Notes under the pieces: generated by a model
Database searches by the model: none
What the model was told of the DNA's origin: nothing
Seen by the model: the letters and a program-made list of their open reading frames with translations, nothing else
Made by a program: the position numbers and the translations under genes
Shown here: piece by piece, positions 1 to 12,322 of the stretch
How positions within the stretch are numbered: position 1 is the stretch's first letter
Layout: every line of letters begins with the position of its first letter
NCBI GenBank assembly: GCA_902521615.1
Contig: CABYSJ010000008.1
Span: forward strand, 1 to 64,000
Source: an uncultured Pelagibacteraceae bacterium
GTDB lineage: Bacteria > Pseudomonadota > Alphaproteobacteria > Pelagibacterales > Pelagibacteraceae
Length of the DNA: 64,000 nucleotides
Reading direction: 5' to 3'

Positions 1-2603
<2,603 letters not shown>

Positions 2604-2625
2604 AACTAAAATTTTTAGAAAATCT

Positions 2626-2653
2626 ATAATACAATCTATGAGAGAGATTGCAA
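2626..2653 (-). promoter_or_regulatory. Candidate sigma-70 promoter for leuA-mreB
   Basis: On the minus strand TTGCAA (2653-2648) and TATTAT (2631-2626) are spaced by 16 bases and end about 22 bases before the leuA ATG. The 103-base gap shows no leader-peptide attenuator or obvious hairpin. The call rests on consensus match only, in AT-rich DNA where chance matches are common. Confidence 0.45.
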
Positions 2654-2706
2654 AATAATTAGTTAAATAATCACTTTTAATCGACCAATTTAGGCTTATG
2701 AAAAAA

Positions 2707-4389
2707 TTAATTATAAATAGACTCGATTTTAGGCATTAACCTTAAAAGTTCTCTTGTGTATTCATGGCTGGGTTTTAAAAATAAATCCTCAGTATTTGAC
2801 ACCTCACACAGTTTGCCATCTTTTAAGACTCCAATTCTATCGCACATTTGTCTAACAACAGGTAGGTCATGGCTAATAAATAAAATTGTTAAATTTAATT
2901 GTTCTTGTATATCTTTAAGTAAATTTAATATTTGAGCTTGGATACTTACATCCAAAGCAGAGGTAGGTTCGTCACAAACCAAAAGTCTTGGTTGTGTAGC
3001 AAGCGCTCTTGCAATTGATATTCTCTGTCTCTGTCCTCCTGAAAATTCATGTGGATATCGATCTGCAGATTTTTGAGTTAATTCTACAGACTCAAGTAAA
3101 TCATAAATATAACTATTTAAATCTATATTTGATATTGATGGGTTATGAAGTGTGATTGGTTCTGCAATTATATCTTTTACTTTTAATCTTCCATTTAGTG
3201 AAGAATATGGATCTTGAAATATCATTTGAATTTGTTTTCTAAATTTCATTAATCCGGATCTATGTTTTATTTTTGTAATACAAACGTTATCAAAAAAGAT
3301 ATCTCCAGAAGTAGGTTTAAACAAATTTACAATCATTTTTGCAATTGTAGATTTTCCACTTCCACTTTCTCCTACTAAGCCAAAAGACTCACCTTCTTTT
3401 ATATTAAAAGAAACATCATTAACAGCCATCACTGAATTCTTAGAGCTTTCTGTAAAAAAATTATCATCAAAACTTTTATTCAAATTTTTTATCTGAACTA
3501 AATCTTGATTTATAATTTCTTTCTTTGACCATCTGCTTAATATTTTGATATTATTCTCTTTTTTATTATTTTTTTCTTTTTCAACTATTACAAATCTTGA
3601 AATTTTTTTATTAGTTGGTGGAACTGAACTTACTAAACTTTTAGTATAATTTTCTTGTGGTTTAGTTAATATTTTTTTGGTTTCACCAATTTCAACTAAA
3701 TTGCCGCTTTTCATAACTGCAACTCGATCTGCAGTTTCAGCTATAACTCCCATGTCATGAGTAATTAAGATGACCGCAAGGTTTCTTTCTTTTGTTAATT
3801 TTTTAATTAGTTCTAAAATCTGAGATTGAATTGATACATCTAATGCTGTTGTCGGTTCATCTGCAATTAACAATTCTGGCTCGCAACTTAGAGCTAAAGA
3901 AATTACTACTCGCTGTCTCATTCCACCTGAGAATTGATGAGGATAATTATCAAATCTTGTTTCTGCATCTTTTATGCCAACCTCTTTCAATAGATTTATA
4001 GATTTATTTTTTGCTTCCTCTTTACTTAGTTTAAGATGAGTTTGAATTGTTTCAATTAACTGTTCACCCACAGTAAGAATTGGGTTAAGTGAAGTTTGAG
4101 GATCTTGAAATATCAATCCAATTTTATTTCCTCTATATTTTACAATACTTTCAGAATTTTCGTGAATATTGAGATCACCTAAAATAACTGAGCCACTAGA
4201 AACCTTACCTGGTTCATCAATTAAATTTATAATAGCGTTTCCTACAGTGCTTTTTCCTGATCCAGATTCTCCTACTAATCCTAAAATTTCTCCTTTATTA
4301 ACCTCAATATTTATATTCTTAGCAGCGTAAACTGTTTCTTTTCTCATTTGATAATCAACACTAAGATTATTTATTTTTAAAAATGTCAT
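2707..4389 (-). CDS. Peptide-type ABC importer, fused double ATPase
   Basis: Cytoplasmic ATPase of a dipeptide/oligopeptide-family (DppDF, GsiA or YejF-like) importer with two nucleotide-binding domains in one chain. Domain 1 has Walker A GESGSGKST (residues 40-48) and signature FSGGMRQRV. Domain 2 has a second GESGSGKST and FSGGQRQRIS, each followed by a D-E-P-T Walker B. The ATG at 4389 was chosen over an in-frame one at 4494. It starts at MTFLKINNLSVDY as in homologues and overlaps the upstream permease stop as ATGA, which indicates coupled translation; the product is 560 residues. Substrate specificity cannot be read from the sequence. Confidence 0.92.
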   Translation of the reverse strand: MTFLKINNLSVDYQMRKETVYAAKNINIEVNKGEILGLVGESGSGKSTVGNAIINLIDEPGKVSSGSVILGDLNIHENSESIVKYRGNKIGLIFQDPQTSLNPILTVGEQLIETIQTHLKLSKEEAKNKSINLLKEVGIKDAETRFDNYPHQFSGGMRQRVVISLALSCEPELLIADEPTTALDVSIQSQILELIKKLTKERNLAVILITHDMGVIAETADRVAVMKSGNLVEIGETKKILTKPQENYTKSLVSSVPPTNKKISRFVIVEKEKNNKKENNIKILSRWSKKEIINQDLVQIKNLNKSFDDNFFTESSKNSVMAVNDVSFNIKEGESFGLVGESGSGKSTIAKMIVNLFKPTSGDIFFDNVCITKIKHRSGLMKFRKQIQMIFQDPYSSLNGRLKVKDIIAEPITLHNPSISNIDLNSYIYDLLESVELTQKSADRYPHEFSGGQRQRISIARALATQPRLLVCDEPTSALDVSIQAQILNLLKDIQEQLNLTILFISHDLPVVRQMCDRIGVLKDGKLCEVSNTEDLFLKPSHEYTRELLRLMPKIESIYN

Positions 4390-5324
4390 TTTTTTAATTT
4401 TGGATTTAAAGTATCTCTCATCCAATCCCCTAATAAATTTATTGAAAATGCTAAAATAACTAAGAAAATTGCTGGAAAAAAAGTTATCCACCATTCTCCT
4501 GAAAATAAAAAGTCATTACCAAGTCTTATTAATGTCCCTAAAGAAGGTGTTGTTGGAGGCACACCAACTCCTAAAAAACTTAAAGTAGACTCAGCTAAAA
4601 TAGCAAGAGCTAAACCAATAGTTCCAATTACTAATACTGGTCTTAAAATATTTGGTAAAATATGTTTAAACATAATAATTATATTTGAAACACCGATTAT
4701 TGTTGATGCTGAAACATAATCTTTATTTTTTTCGACCAAAGTTGCTGCTCTTGAAACTCTTGCAAATTGTGGCCACTCTGAAATCCCGATTGCAAATATT
4801 AAAACATAAATTGCCATTTCATCATGCATTTCTCTCGAGATTAATCCTCTTGCTATACCATCAACTAATAATGCCATCAAAATACTTGGTACTGTTAACT
4901 GAACATCAGTCAACCTCATTACTATCATTTCATATTTTCCCCCAAAAAATCCAGCGGTTAATCCCAATCCAACTCCAAGGATTAAACTAAAAATTATCGC
5001 AGAAAAACCTACAATTAAAGAAATCCTACATCCATACAAAATTGTCGACAGCATATCTCTTCCTTGTCCATCAGTGCCTAAAATAAATTTAGCAAGACCA
5101 TCTTCTGTCCATGATGGTGGTGTAAAAGCATCCATCAATGAGAGAGAGGATGGGTCAAAAGGATTGTAAGGAGTTACCAGTTCAACAAAGAAAGAGCAGA
5201 AAAAAATTATAAACAAAATAGTAGATGATACAATTGCAGTAGGGGATTTGATAAAGCTATGATAAGTATCACTATCTTTTATTCTTTCCCAAGTACTTAA
5301 TGATTTGTTATCCACTTGCAGCAT
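4386..5324 (-). CDS. Peptide-type ABC importer permease, DppC/OppC family
   Basis: Inner-membrane permease of 312 residues. An N-terminal membrane anchor (STILFIIFFCSFFVELV) precedes the OppC-type segment FILGTDGQGRDMLSTILYG. Further membrane helices and the EAA loop that docks the ATPase (ASTIIGVSNIIIMFKHILPN) follow. It partners the DppB-type permease encoded upstream, whose 3' end it overlaps by 17 bases, and it overlaps the ATPase start by four bases. The order substrate-binding protein, permease B, permease C, ATPase is a complete importer. Confidence 0.92.
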   Translation of the reverse strand: MLQVDNKSLSTWERIKDSDTYHSFIKSPTAIVSSTILFIIFFCSFFVELVTPYNPFDPSSLSLMDAFTPPSWTEDGLAKFILGTDGQGRDMLSTILYGCRISLIVGFSAIIFSLILGVGLGLTAGFFGGKYEMIVMRLTDVQLTVPSILMALLVDGIARGLISREMHDEMAIYVLIFAIGISEWPQFARVSRAATLVEKNKDYVSASTIIGVSNIIIMFKHILPNILRPVLVIGTIGLALAILAESTLSFLGVGVPPTTPSLGTLIRLGNDFLFSGEWWITFFPAIFLVILAFSINLLGDWMRDTLNPKLKK

Positions 5325-6291
5325 CTCCTTTAACTCTTATTCTTGGATCAATTAAATAATAAAGAATATCAACTATAAAATTTATCATTACGAAAACAAA
5401 AGCTATAAAAACTAAATAAGCTGACATGATTGGTATATCTACGAATTGAACTGCTTGAATAAATAAGAAGCCCATGCCCGGCCATTGAAAAACAGTTTCA
5501 GTAATAATTGAAAATGCAATTAGAGTTCCAATATTTATTCCTGCTATAGTTATTACTGGTATCAATCCATTTTTTAATGCATGTTTATATTTAATACTAT
5601 TTTCACTAATACCTCGAGCACGCGCAAATTTAATATAATCTGTTTGTAATATTTCCATCATCTCTGCTCGGACAAGTCTGATGATATAAGTCATTTGGAA
5701 AAGGCTTAATGTTACTGAAGGAAGTATAATTGCTTTAAGTCCTGAAACCGTTAAAAAACCTGTAGTCCAAAAACCTAAATCAACAACTTCTCCTCTTCCA
5801 AAAGAGGGTAATATTCCTAAGATTACCGCAAACAGATATATAAATAATATACCAATTACAAATGTGGGGAGTGAAACCCCCAACAAAGAGACTGCCAAAA
5901 CAAAATCACTTAAAAAACCTTTTCGATTTATACCTGTATAAACTCCCAATAATGTACCAGTTACAAGTGCAATTAGTGCTGAAATAACCACAAGTTCAAT
6001 GGTTGCAGGCAATCTTTCAACTATTAATTCTGAAACAGGTCTTCTTAATTGATATGAGATTCCAAACTCACCCTTAGAAGCATTAACTATAAATCTTGAA
6101 AACTGTACATGAATTGGGTCCATTAAACCAAGTGTTTCTCTCAATTCTGCTCTCTCCTCATCAGAGGTTTCTTCTCCAACCATGTTATTGATTGGATCTC
6201 CAACAAAATTAAATAAAGAGAAAGACACAAAGGCGACAACCAACATCACCAAACCAGATTGAAACAGCCTTTTAAAAAAATATTTTATCAA
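5308..6291 (-). CDS. Peptide-type ABC importer permease, DppB/OppB family
   Basis: Inner-membrane permease of 327 residues. It has the typical DppB N-terminus (one helix, then the LRETLGLMDPIHVQFSRF segment), about six membrane spans, and an EAA loop at FARARGISENSIKYKHALKN that contacts the ATPase. It lies 61 bases downstream of the solute-binding protein, and a strong hairpin fills the gap. Family assignment is firm; whether the substrate is di-, oligo- or modified peptide is not determinable here. Confidence 0.93.
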   Translation of the reverse strand: MIKYFFKRLFQSGLVMLVVAFVSFSLFNFVGDPINNMVGEETSDEERAELRETLGLMDPIHVQFSRFIVNASKGEFGISYQLRRPVSELIVERLPATIELVVISALIALVTGTLLGVYTGINRKGFLSDFVLAVSLLGVSLPTFVIGILFIYLFAVILGILPSFGRGEVVDLGFWTTGFLTVSGLKAIILPSVTLSLFQMTYIIRLVRAEMMEILQTDYIKFARARGISENSIKYKHALKNGLIPVITIAGINIGTLIAFSIITETVFQWPGMGFLFIQAVQFVDIPIMSAYLVFIAFVFVMINFIVDILYYLIDPRIRVKGDAASG

Positions 6292-6310
6292 TTTGTGAAG
6301 GTTTAAATTT

Positions 6311-6340
6311 ACAAGCCCTTTAAATTTTTAAAGGGCTTGT
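6311..6340 (-). terminator. Intra-operon hairpin after the solute-binding protein
   Basis: ACAAGCCCTT and AAGGGCTTGT form a perfect stem that extends through the inner A/T bases to 12-14 pairs with a tiny loop. It sits 12 bases past the solute-binding-protein stop and about 20 bases before the DppB start. No U-run follows on the minus strand, so it is more likely an RNA-stabilising or processing hairpin than a full terminator. Such hairpins commonly raise binding-protein mRNA above permease mRNA. Confidence 0.7.
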
Positions 6341-6352
6341 AATAATTTTAAA

Positions 6353-7915
6353 TTAGTTAAAACTAGCAGTTCTGAATAACGGTTCGTTATTCGGTCTGAT
6401 AGGAACATTAACATTGCTTTTAGATGCCCAAGAAATTACTTGGTGATGTAAAGGAAGATAAGAAATATCATCTTTTACAATTTTCCAAGCTTTTGCAATT
6501 GCAGCATTTCTTTTATCTAAATCAACTTCACCTTCCATAACTCTAATTGCAGCATCAACATCAGCGTTACTAAAGTTAACTTTATTCCAGCTAGCACCAG
6601 TTTCATATAGGTAGTGGAAAACATAGTGACTGTCTAAAGTTGGAACACCCCATCCTAGCATATAGAAATCACCTTGATCATCTTTAAGCTCTTTGAAGTG
6701 TTTACTTTTAGTTTGAGCAAATAAGTTGACGTTAACTCCAATTTTACCCAACATTCCAACAACAGCAGTACATATTGCCTCATCGTTTACATATCTGTCA
6801 TTAGGACATCTAAGTTCAACGTCAAAACCATTAGGATAACCCGCATCAGCTAAAAGTTTTTTTGCAGCATTAACATCGTAAGGTAATCTTTTGTCAAGAT
6901 CGGCTGTATATCCATTTACACCTGGGAAAGTTATAATTCCTGCTGGTTCACTTAAACCTCTCATAACTTTTTTCTTGATCGCTTCAATATCAATTGCTTG
7001 ATAGAGAGCTTGTCTTACTTCTTTTTTCTTAAATGGATTATCGCCTGTATTACCAGTTCTTAATTTGTCAGCTGCTTGATCCATACCTAAGAAAATTGTT
7101 CTCATTTGAGCTGTACTTTCAACTTTGTGACCTGAAGAAGATCCAATTCTTTTTAAATCTTGAACTGGAGCATCAGTAACTATATCAATTTCACCAGATA
7201 ATAAAGCTGCTACTCTTGTAGCTGCATTTTTAATAGGCATTAATTCAATTTGAGTTACTTTTTTATCTTTCATTTCACCCCACCAATGTTTATTTCTTTT
7301 AAATACTGTCTTGGTGTTAGGCTCTCTTAAAGTTATTTTAAAAGGACCAGTTCCCATAGCATTAGTAGCAGAGAAAGTTTCTTGTCCTGCATCCCAATTT
7401 TGTGGAGACATTGCAAAGTTTTTCTCTGACCAAGCTTTAGACATTATAAAAATGTTAGACAATTGGTTCAAAAGAATAGGGTTAGGTTTACTTGTAGTTA
7501 TTTTAACTGAGTAATCTCCAACCGCTTCAACATTTGAAACTGTGCTGATATATTCTTTAAAATCAGATGTTCTTTGTTTAGCTCTTAATATACTAAAAAC
7601 AACATCTGCAGATGTCATTCCAGAACCATCTGAAAACTTAGCATCTTCTCTTAAAGTAAAAATCCAAGTGTTTGGATCAGTAGCTTTCCATTTTGTTGCT
7701 AAAGCAGGTCCTATTTTCATATCCAAACCTCTTTGAACTAGAGCTTCGTAAACTTGTCTAGATACTTGTGTAGTTGGACCTTCATTTTGTGCATGTGGAT
7801 CTAGTGTTAAACTGTCTCCTTGCATAGACCATTTAATAGTTTTTGCCCATGCTGAAGAAAATCCGAATACTAGAACTAATGACAATAGTATTCTTACTAT
7901 ATTTTTAGTCTTCAT
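6353..7915 (-). CDS. Peptide-type ABC importer substrate-binding protein (family 5)
   Basis: Periplasmic binding protein of 520 residues in solute-binding family 5 (DppA/OppA-like). A Sec signal peptide (MKTKNIVRILLSLVLVFGFS, ending SSAWA) precedes the mature start KTIKWSMQGDSLTLDPHAQN. Family hallmarks include DSLTLDPH, FTLREDAKFSDG and ATNAMGTGPF. There is no lipobox, so the protein is expected to be soluble in the periplasm. It is first in its operon; a purine-rich GAGGGGA ribosome site stands before the ATG. It should be the most abundant product of the operon. Confidence 0.93.
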   Translation of the reverse strand: MKTKNIVRILLSLVLVFGFSSAWAKTIKWSMQGDSLTLDPHAQNEGPTTQVSRQVYEALVQRGLDMKIGPALATKWKATDPNTWIFTLREDAKFSDGSGMTSADVVFSILRAKQRTSDFKEYISTVSNVEAVGDYSVKITTSKPNPILLNQLSNIFIMSKAWSEKNFAMSPQNWDAGQETFSATNAMGTGPFKITLREPNTKTVFKRNKHWWGEMKDKKVTQIELMPIKNAATRVAALLSGEIDIVTDAPVQDLKRIGSSSGHKVESTAQMRTIFLGMDQAADKLRTGNTGDNPFKKKEVRQALYQAIDIEAIKKKVMRGLSEPAGIITFPGVNGYTADLDKRLPYDVNAAKKLLADAGYPNGFDVELRCPNDRYVNDEAICTAVVGMLGKIGVNVNLFAQTKSKHFKELKDDQGDFYMLGWGVPTLDSHYVFHYLYETGASWNKVNFSNADVDAAIRVMEGEVDLDKRNAAIAKAWKIVKDDISYLPLHHQVISWASKSNVNVPIRPNNEPLFRTASFN

Positions 7916-7967
7916 TATTCCCCTCGTTTTTTAAATTTATTTAAAAAAGTATAAGTGAAATAATTGA

Positions 7968-7996
7968 ATTATAGTAGCAATAATTTACTAATAAAA
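7968..7996 (-). promoter_or_regulatory. Candidate promoter for the peptide importer operon
   Basis: A perfect TATAAT (minus strand, 7973-7968) lies about 50 bases before the binding-protein ATG. A weak TTTTAT at 7996-7991 is 17 bases away. The 82-base gap after ilvC shows no terminator, so the importer may also receive read-through from ilvBNC. Confidence 0.4.
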
Positions 7997-7997
7997 T

Positions 7998-9038
<1,041 letters not shown>

Positions 9039-9587
9039 TTAATTAAATATTTTAGCACCTCTTGTCATAGCTACTGCCCCAGTTCTCGAAGTGCTAATAA
9101 GTCCTAAGGGCTTTAATTTTTTATTCATTTTATCTATTTCTCTTCTTAGAGCAGTTATTTGAATTACTGCTGAAGTTTTTGTTTCATCTAATATTACGGG
9201 ATTAAATTTTTTACAAGCATTTAAACATTTTTGAATTTTATTTCTTTTTCCAACAACTTTAAATAATGCCATTTCTTTAAATATTACTCCTTTATCCTCT
9301 CTTTTAAATTCAGCAACTTTATGAACTGGTACTAATTTTGTTAATTGAAGTCTTATTTGATCAATAACCTGTGGTGTTCCTGTAGTAACAATTGTTATTC
9401 TTGAAATATTTTTAACTGCATCAACCTCAGCAACAGCTAATGACTCGATGTTATAACCTCGACCAGAAAATAAACCGACTACCCTTGCAAGAACTCCAGC
9501 CTCATTATCTACCCATACGACAAAAATATATGTATCTGGTTTTTGTTTCTTCGTAGGTATGCTGTAAGCTGACTTTGATTTCGGCAT
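9039..9587 (-). CDS. ilvN: Acetolactate synthase, regulatory small subunit
   Basis: Regulatory subunit of 182 residues that activates the catalytic subunit and confers valine inhibition. The N-terminal ACT domain (VVWVDNEAGVLARVVGLFSG, then RGYNIESLAVAEV) begins near residue 20 and a second ACT-like domain follows. It resembles the IlvH/IlvN family. It starts 5 bases after the ilvB stop, so the subunits are made together. Confidence 0.94.
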   Translation of the reverse strand: MPKSKSAYSIPTKKQKPDTYIFVVWVDNEAGVLARVVGLFSGRGYNIESLAVAEVDAVKNISRITIVTTGTPQVIDQIRLQLTKLVPVHKVAEFKREDKGVIFKEMALFKVVGKRNKIQKCLNACKKFNPVILDETKTSAVIQITALRREIDKMNKKLKPLGLISTSRTGAVAMTRGAKIFN

Positions 9588-9592
9588 TATGA

Positions 9593-11359
9593 TTATACTA
9601 AGGCTTTGCCTTTTCCTTTGATTTTATTTTCCTCTTGATCATTTGGACCTAAAATCATTTGGTTATGTGGTTTTCCAGACGGGATCATTGGAAAACAATT
9701 CTCATTAGGATCCACATGGCAATCAAAAATAACTGGCCCATCATAATCAATCATTTCTTGAATTTTGTAATCCAGATCAGCTGGATTATCTGCTTTAATT
9801 CCTTTGCATCCATAAGCTTCTGCCATTTTCATAAAATCAGGTAATGCTTCGGAGTAACTCTCAGAATAATTTTTTTCATGAAGCAACTCCTGCCATTGCC
9901 TAACCATTCCCATATATTGATTGTTTAAAATAAATATTTTTATTGGAAGGTTGTATTGAACTGCCGTAGACATTTCTTGCATGGTCATTAATACTGAAGC
10001 CTCTCCTGCAATATCTATCACAAGTTTTTCAGGATGAGCAATTTGTACACCAACCGCTGCTGGCAATCCATAGCCCATAGTTCCTAATCCACCAGATGTC
10101 ATCCATCTGTTTGGTTTGTTAAATTTATAATGTTGAGCAGCCCACATTTGGTGTTGTCCAACCTCTGTAGTAACATAAGTATCTTTATTCTTGGTTAATT
10201 CATAAAGTCTTTGAACAGCATATTGAGGTTTTATACTTTCATTACTATTTATAAAATTAAGAGAATCTTTTTTTCTCCATTTTTCAATTTGTTCCCACCA
10301 CTTAGCTATATTTGATTTATTTGACTTGCTATGACCATTTTTTCTTTTAGCAATTGTCTTATTAATTTTACTGATAACACTCGTAACGTCCCCAACTATT
10401 GCAAGATCTACTTTGATAATTTTATTAATTGATGATGGATCTATATCAACATGAACCTTTTTAGAATTTGGTGAAAACTCGTCAATTTTTCCAGTAATAC
10501 GATCATCAAATCTTGCGCCAATATTAATTAATAGATCACAATCATGCATAGCATTATTTGCTTCATAAGTACCATGCATACCAAGCATTCCTAAAAATTG
10601 ATTATCATCTCCAGGGTAAGCACCTAATCCTTGAAGTGTTGAAGTTATAGGAAAACCAGTTAGCTCAACAAATTCTCTTAAAGCCTGACTTGCTTTTGGT
10701 CCTGAATTAATTACTCCTCCACCACTATAAATTATTGGTTTTTTAGCTTTGCTTAATAATTTTACTAATTGATCAATTTGATCTTGAGAAAATTTATTAT
10801 GAGATTTTCCATTTAATTTTTTTTCTTTATTTGGTTTTTTATATTTTGCTTTTGCAAACTGAATATCTTTTGGAATATCAATCAAAACTGGTCCAGGTCT
10901 TCCAGTTGTTGCAACTCTAAAAGCTTCATGCATAACTTTTGAAAGATCATTTATATCTTTAACTAACCAATTATGTTTCGTACAAGGTCTTGTAATTCCT
11001 GTAGTATCACATTCTTGAAATGCATCTGTTCCGATTAAATGTGTTGGAACTTGACCAGAAATACAAACTAATGGAACAGAGTCCATATATGCATCTGTTA
11101 AAGCTGTAACAACATTAGTTGCTCCAGGACCTGATGTAACTAATACTACACCTGGTTTTCCTGATGATCTCGCATAGCCTTCGGCTGCGTGACCAGCACC
11201 TTGTTCATGTCTAACTAAAATATGTTTTATAGTAGGATGATTTTTTAATTCATCATAAATTGGTAACACTGCACCACCTGGATAGCCAAAGATATGTTCT
11301 ACCTTTTGGTCCTCAAGACATTTGAACACAATTTCTGCTCCAGTTAATAATTTTGGCAT
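9593..11359 (-). CDS. ilvB: Acetolactate synthase, catalytic large subunit
   Basis: ThDP-dependent enzyme of 588 residues that joins two pyruvates, or pyruvate and 2-oxobutyrate. It shows the N-terminal FGYPGGAVLPIYDEL, the ThDP glutamate region VRHEQGAGHAAEGYARSSG, and the C-terminal metal/ThDP motif AGEASVLMTMQEMSTA ending in ILNNQYMG. The usual GDG/GDA at the metal site reads GEA, a variant I recall from other alphaproteobacterial enzymes. The family also contains other ThDP carboligases, but the adjoining ilvN and ilvC settle the role. Confidence 0.95.
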   Translation of the reverse strand: MPKLLTGAEIVFKCLEDQKVEHIFGYPGGAVLPIYDELKNHPTIKHILVRHEQGAGHAAEGYARSSGKPGVVLVTSGPGATNVVTALTDAYMDSVPLVCISGQVPTHLIGTDAFQECDTTGITRPCTKHNWLVKDINDLSKVMHEAFRVATTGRPGPVLIDIPKDIQFAKAKYKKPNKEKKLNGKSHNKFSQDQIDQLVKLLSKAKKPIIYSGGGVINSGPKASQALREFVELTGFPITSTLQGLGAYPGDDNQFLGMLGMHGTYEANNAMHDCDLLINIGARFDDRITGKIDEFSPNSKKVHVDIDPSSINKIIKVDLAIVGDVTSVISKINKTIAKRKNGHSKSNKSNIAKWWEQIEKWRKKDSLNFINSNESIKPQYAVQRLYELTKNKDTYVTTEVGQHQMWAAQHYKFNKPNRWMTSGGLGTMGYGLPAAVGVQIAHPEKLVIDIAGEASVLMTMQEMSTAVQYNLPIKIFILNNQYMGMVRQWQELLHEKNYSESYSEALPDFMKMAEAYGCKGIKADNPADLDYKIQEMIDYDGPVIFDCHVDPNENCFPMIPSGKPHNQMILGPNDQEENKIKGKGKALV

Positions 11360-11364
11360 TAGGC

Positions 11365-11394
11365 AATCTAGCTGAAGTTGTGCTCATTGGTCAA
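11365..11394 (-). promoter_or_regulatory. Candidate promoter for ilvBNC, possibly leaderless
   Basis: TTGACC (11394-11389, minus strand) and TAGATT (11370-11365) are 18 bases apart. The -10 element ends five bases before the ilvB ATG, so transcription would start at or next to the start codon. Support is by consensus only. Confidence 0.35.
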
Positions 11395-11411
11395 GTTTAA
11401 GAATGAGTATT

Positions 11412-12320
11412 TTAAATTTTTTTCAAAAAATTATTTATGTCTTGTGGCTTTAGCTTCATCCAGTTCATCATGTTGCCTCTAGCCCAAGTACTTTGTCTTT
11501 TGGCGTATTGTCTAGTTTTTATGGCTATTTTTTCTTTAGTATCATTCAAATCTTTTTGTTTTTTCAAATATTCTCTAATTTCATTCACTCCAATGGCCTT
11601 GTTAGCGCTTTTATCTTTTCTAACCCTTAGCTTTGTGAAATCTTTTACTTCTTTTAGTGCTCCATTTTCTATCATCTCACTTATTCTTAGATTGATACGC
11701 TCAATTAATTCTTGTCTAGGAAAATCAATATAAACTTTAAAAAAATCATCTTCCGCAAAGTTTGATTTTGTGTTTTTAAACCATTCAGTTAGAGATTTTT
11801 TTGTAAACTTTTTGACTTCATAAGCTCTGATGGATCTTTGAGTGTCCGTAGGGTTTATTTTTCCTCCAGAGGATGGATCTAATTTTAATAGTTTTTCATA
11901 AAACTTCTTTTGTCCAAGTTGTTTTTGTAAATCTCTTATTTCATTTCTTAATTTTAATGAAATATTTGGTATTTTAACTAAACCATCAGTTAAAGCTTTA
12001 AAGTATAAACCTGTACCCCCAACAAGAATTGGAGTTTTTTTTCTTTTTTGAACTTCCTTAATTTTTTTTATTACTAGCTTAAGCCAATCACCTGTCGAAA
12101 AGTTTTTTGTTACATTATGAAAACCATATAAGTGATGTTTTATTTTCTGATATTTTTTCGGATCTGGTCTAGCTGACAAAATTTTAAGCTCTTTGTATAC
12201 TTGCATACTATCTGCATTAATAATCTCTCCATCGACTTTTTTTGCAACTTTAATTGCAAAACTTGATTTTCCTGATGCTGTCGGTCCAGATATTAGTATT
12301 ATCTTGGATTTTAAATCCAT
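11412..12320 (-). CDS. miaA: tRNA dimethylallyltransferase
   Basis: Transfers a dimethylallyl group to A37 of tRNAs that read codons starting with U. The 302-residue protein has the P-loop ISGPTASGKSSFA near residue 9, the substrate motif INADSMQVYKEL, and PILVGGTGLYFKAL. It starts 2 bases after degQ. The dimethylallyl donor ultimately depends on the Dxs pathway, also in this window. Confidence 0.95.
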   Translation of the reverse strand: MDLKSKIILISGPTASGKSSFAIKVAKKVDGEIINADSMQVYKELKILSARPDPKKYQKIKHHLYGFHNVTKNFSTGDWLKLVIKKIKEVQKRKKTPILVGGTGLYFKALTDGLVKIPNISLKLRNEIRDLQKQLGQKKFYEKLLKLDPSSGGKINPTDTQRSIRAYEVKKFTKKSLTEWFKNTKSNFAEDDFFKVYIDFPRQELIERINLRISEMIENGALKEVKDFTKLRVRKDKSANKAIGVNEIREYLKKQKDLNDTKEKIAIKTRQYAKRQSTWARGNMMNWMKLKPQDINNFLKKI

Positions 12321-12322
12321 TA

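Noticed and set aside
4389-4494. Longer N-terminus for the importer ATPase
   Set aside because: It would cover the permease 3' end by over 100 bases; the start at 4389 gives the family N-terminus and an ATGA overlap.
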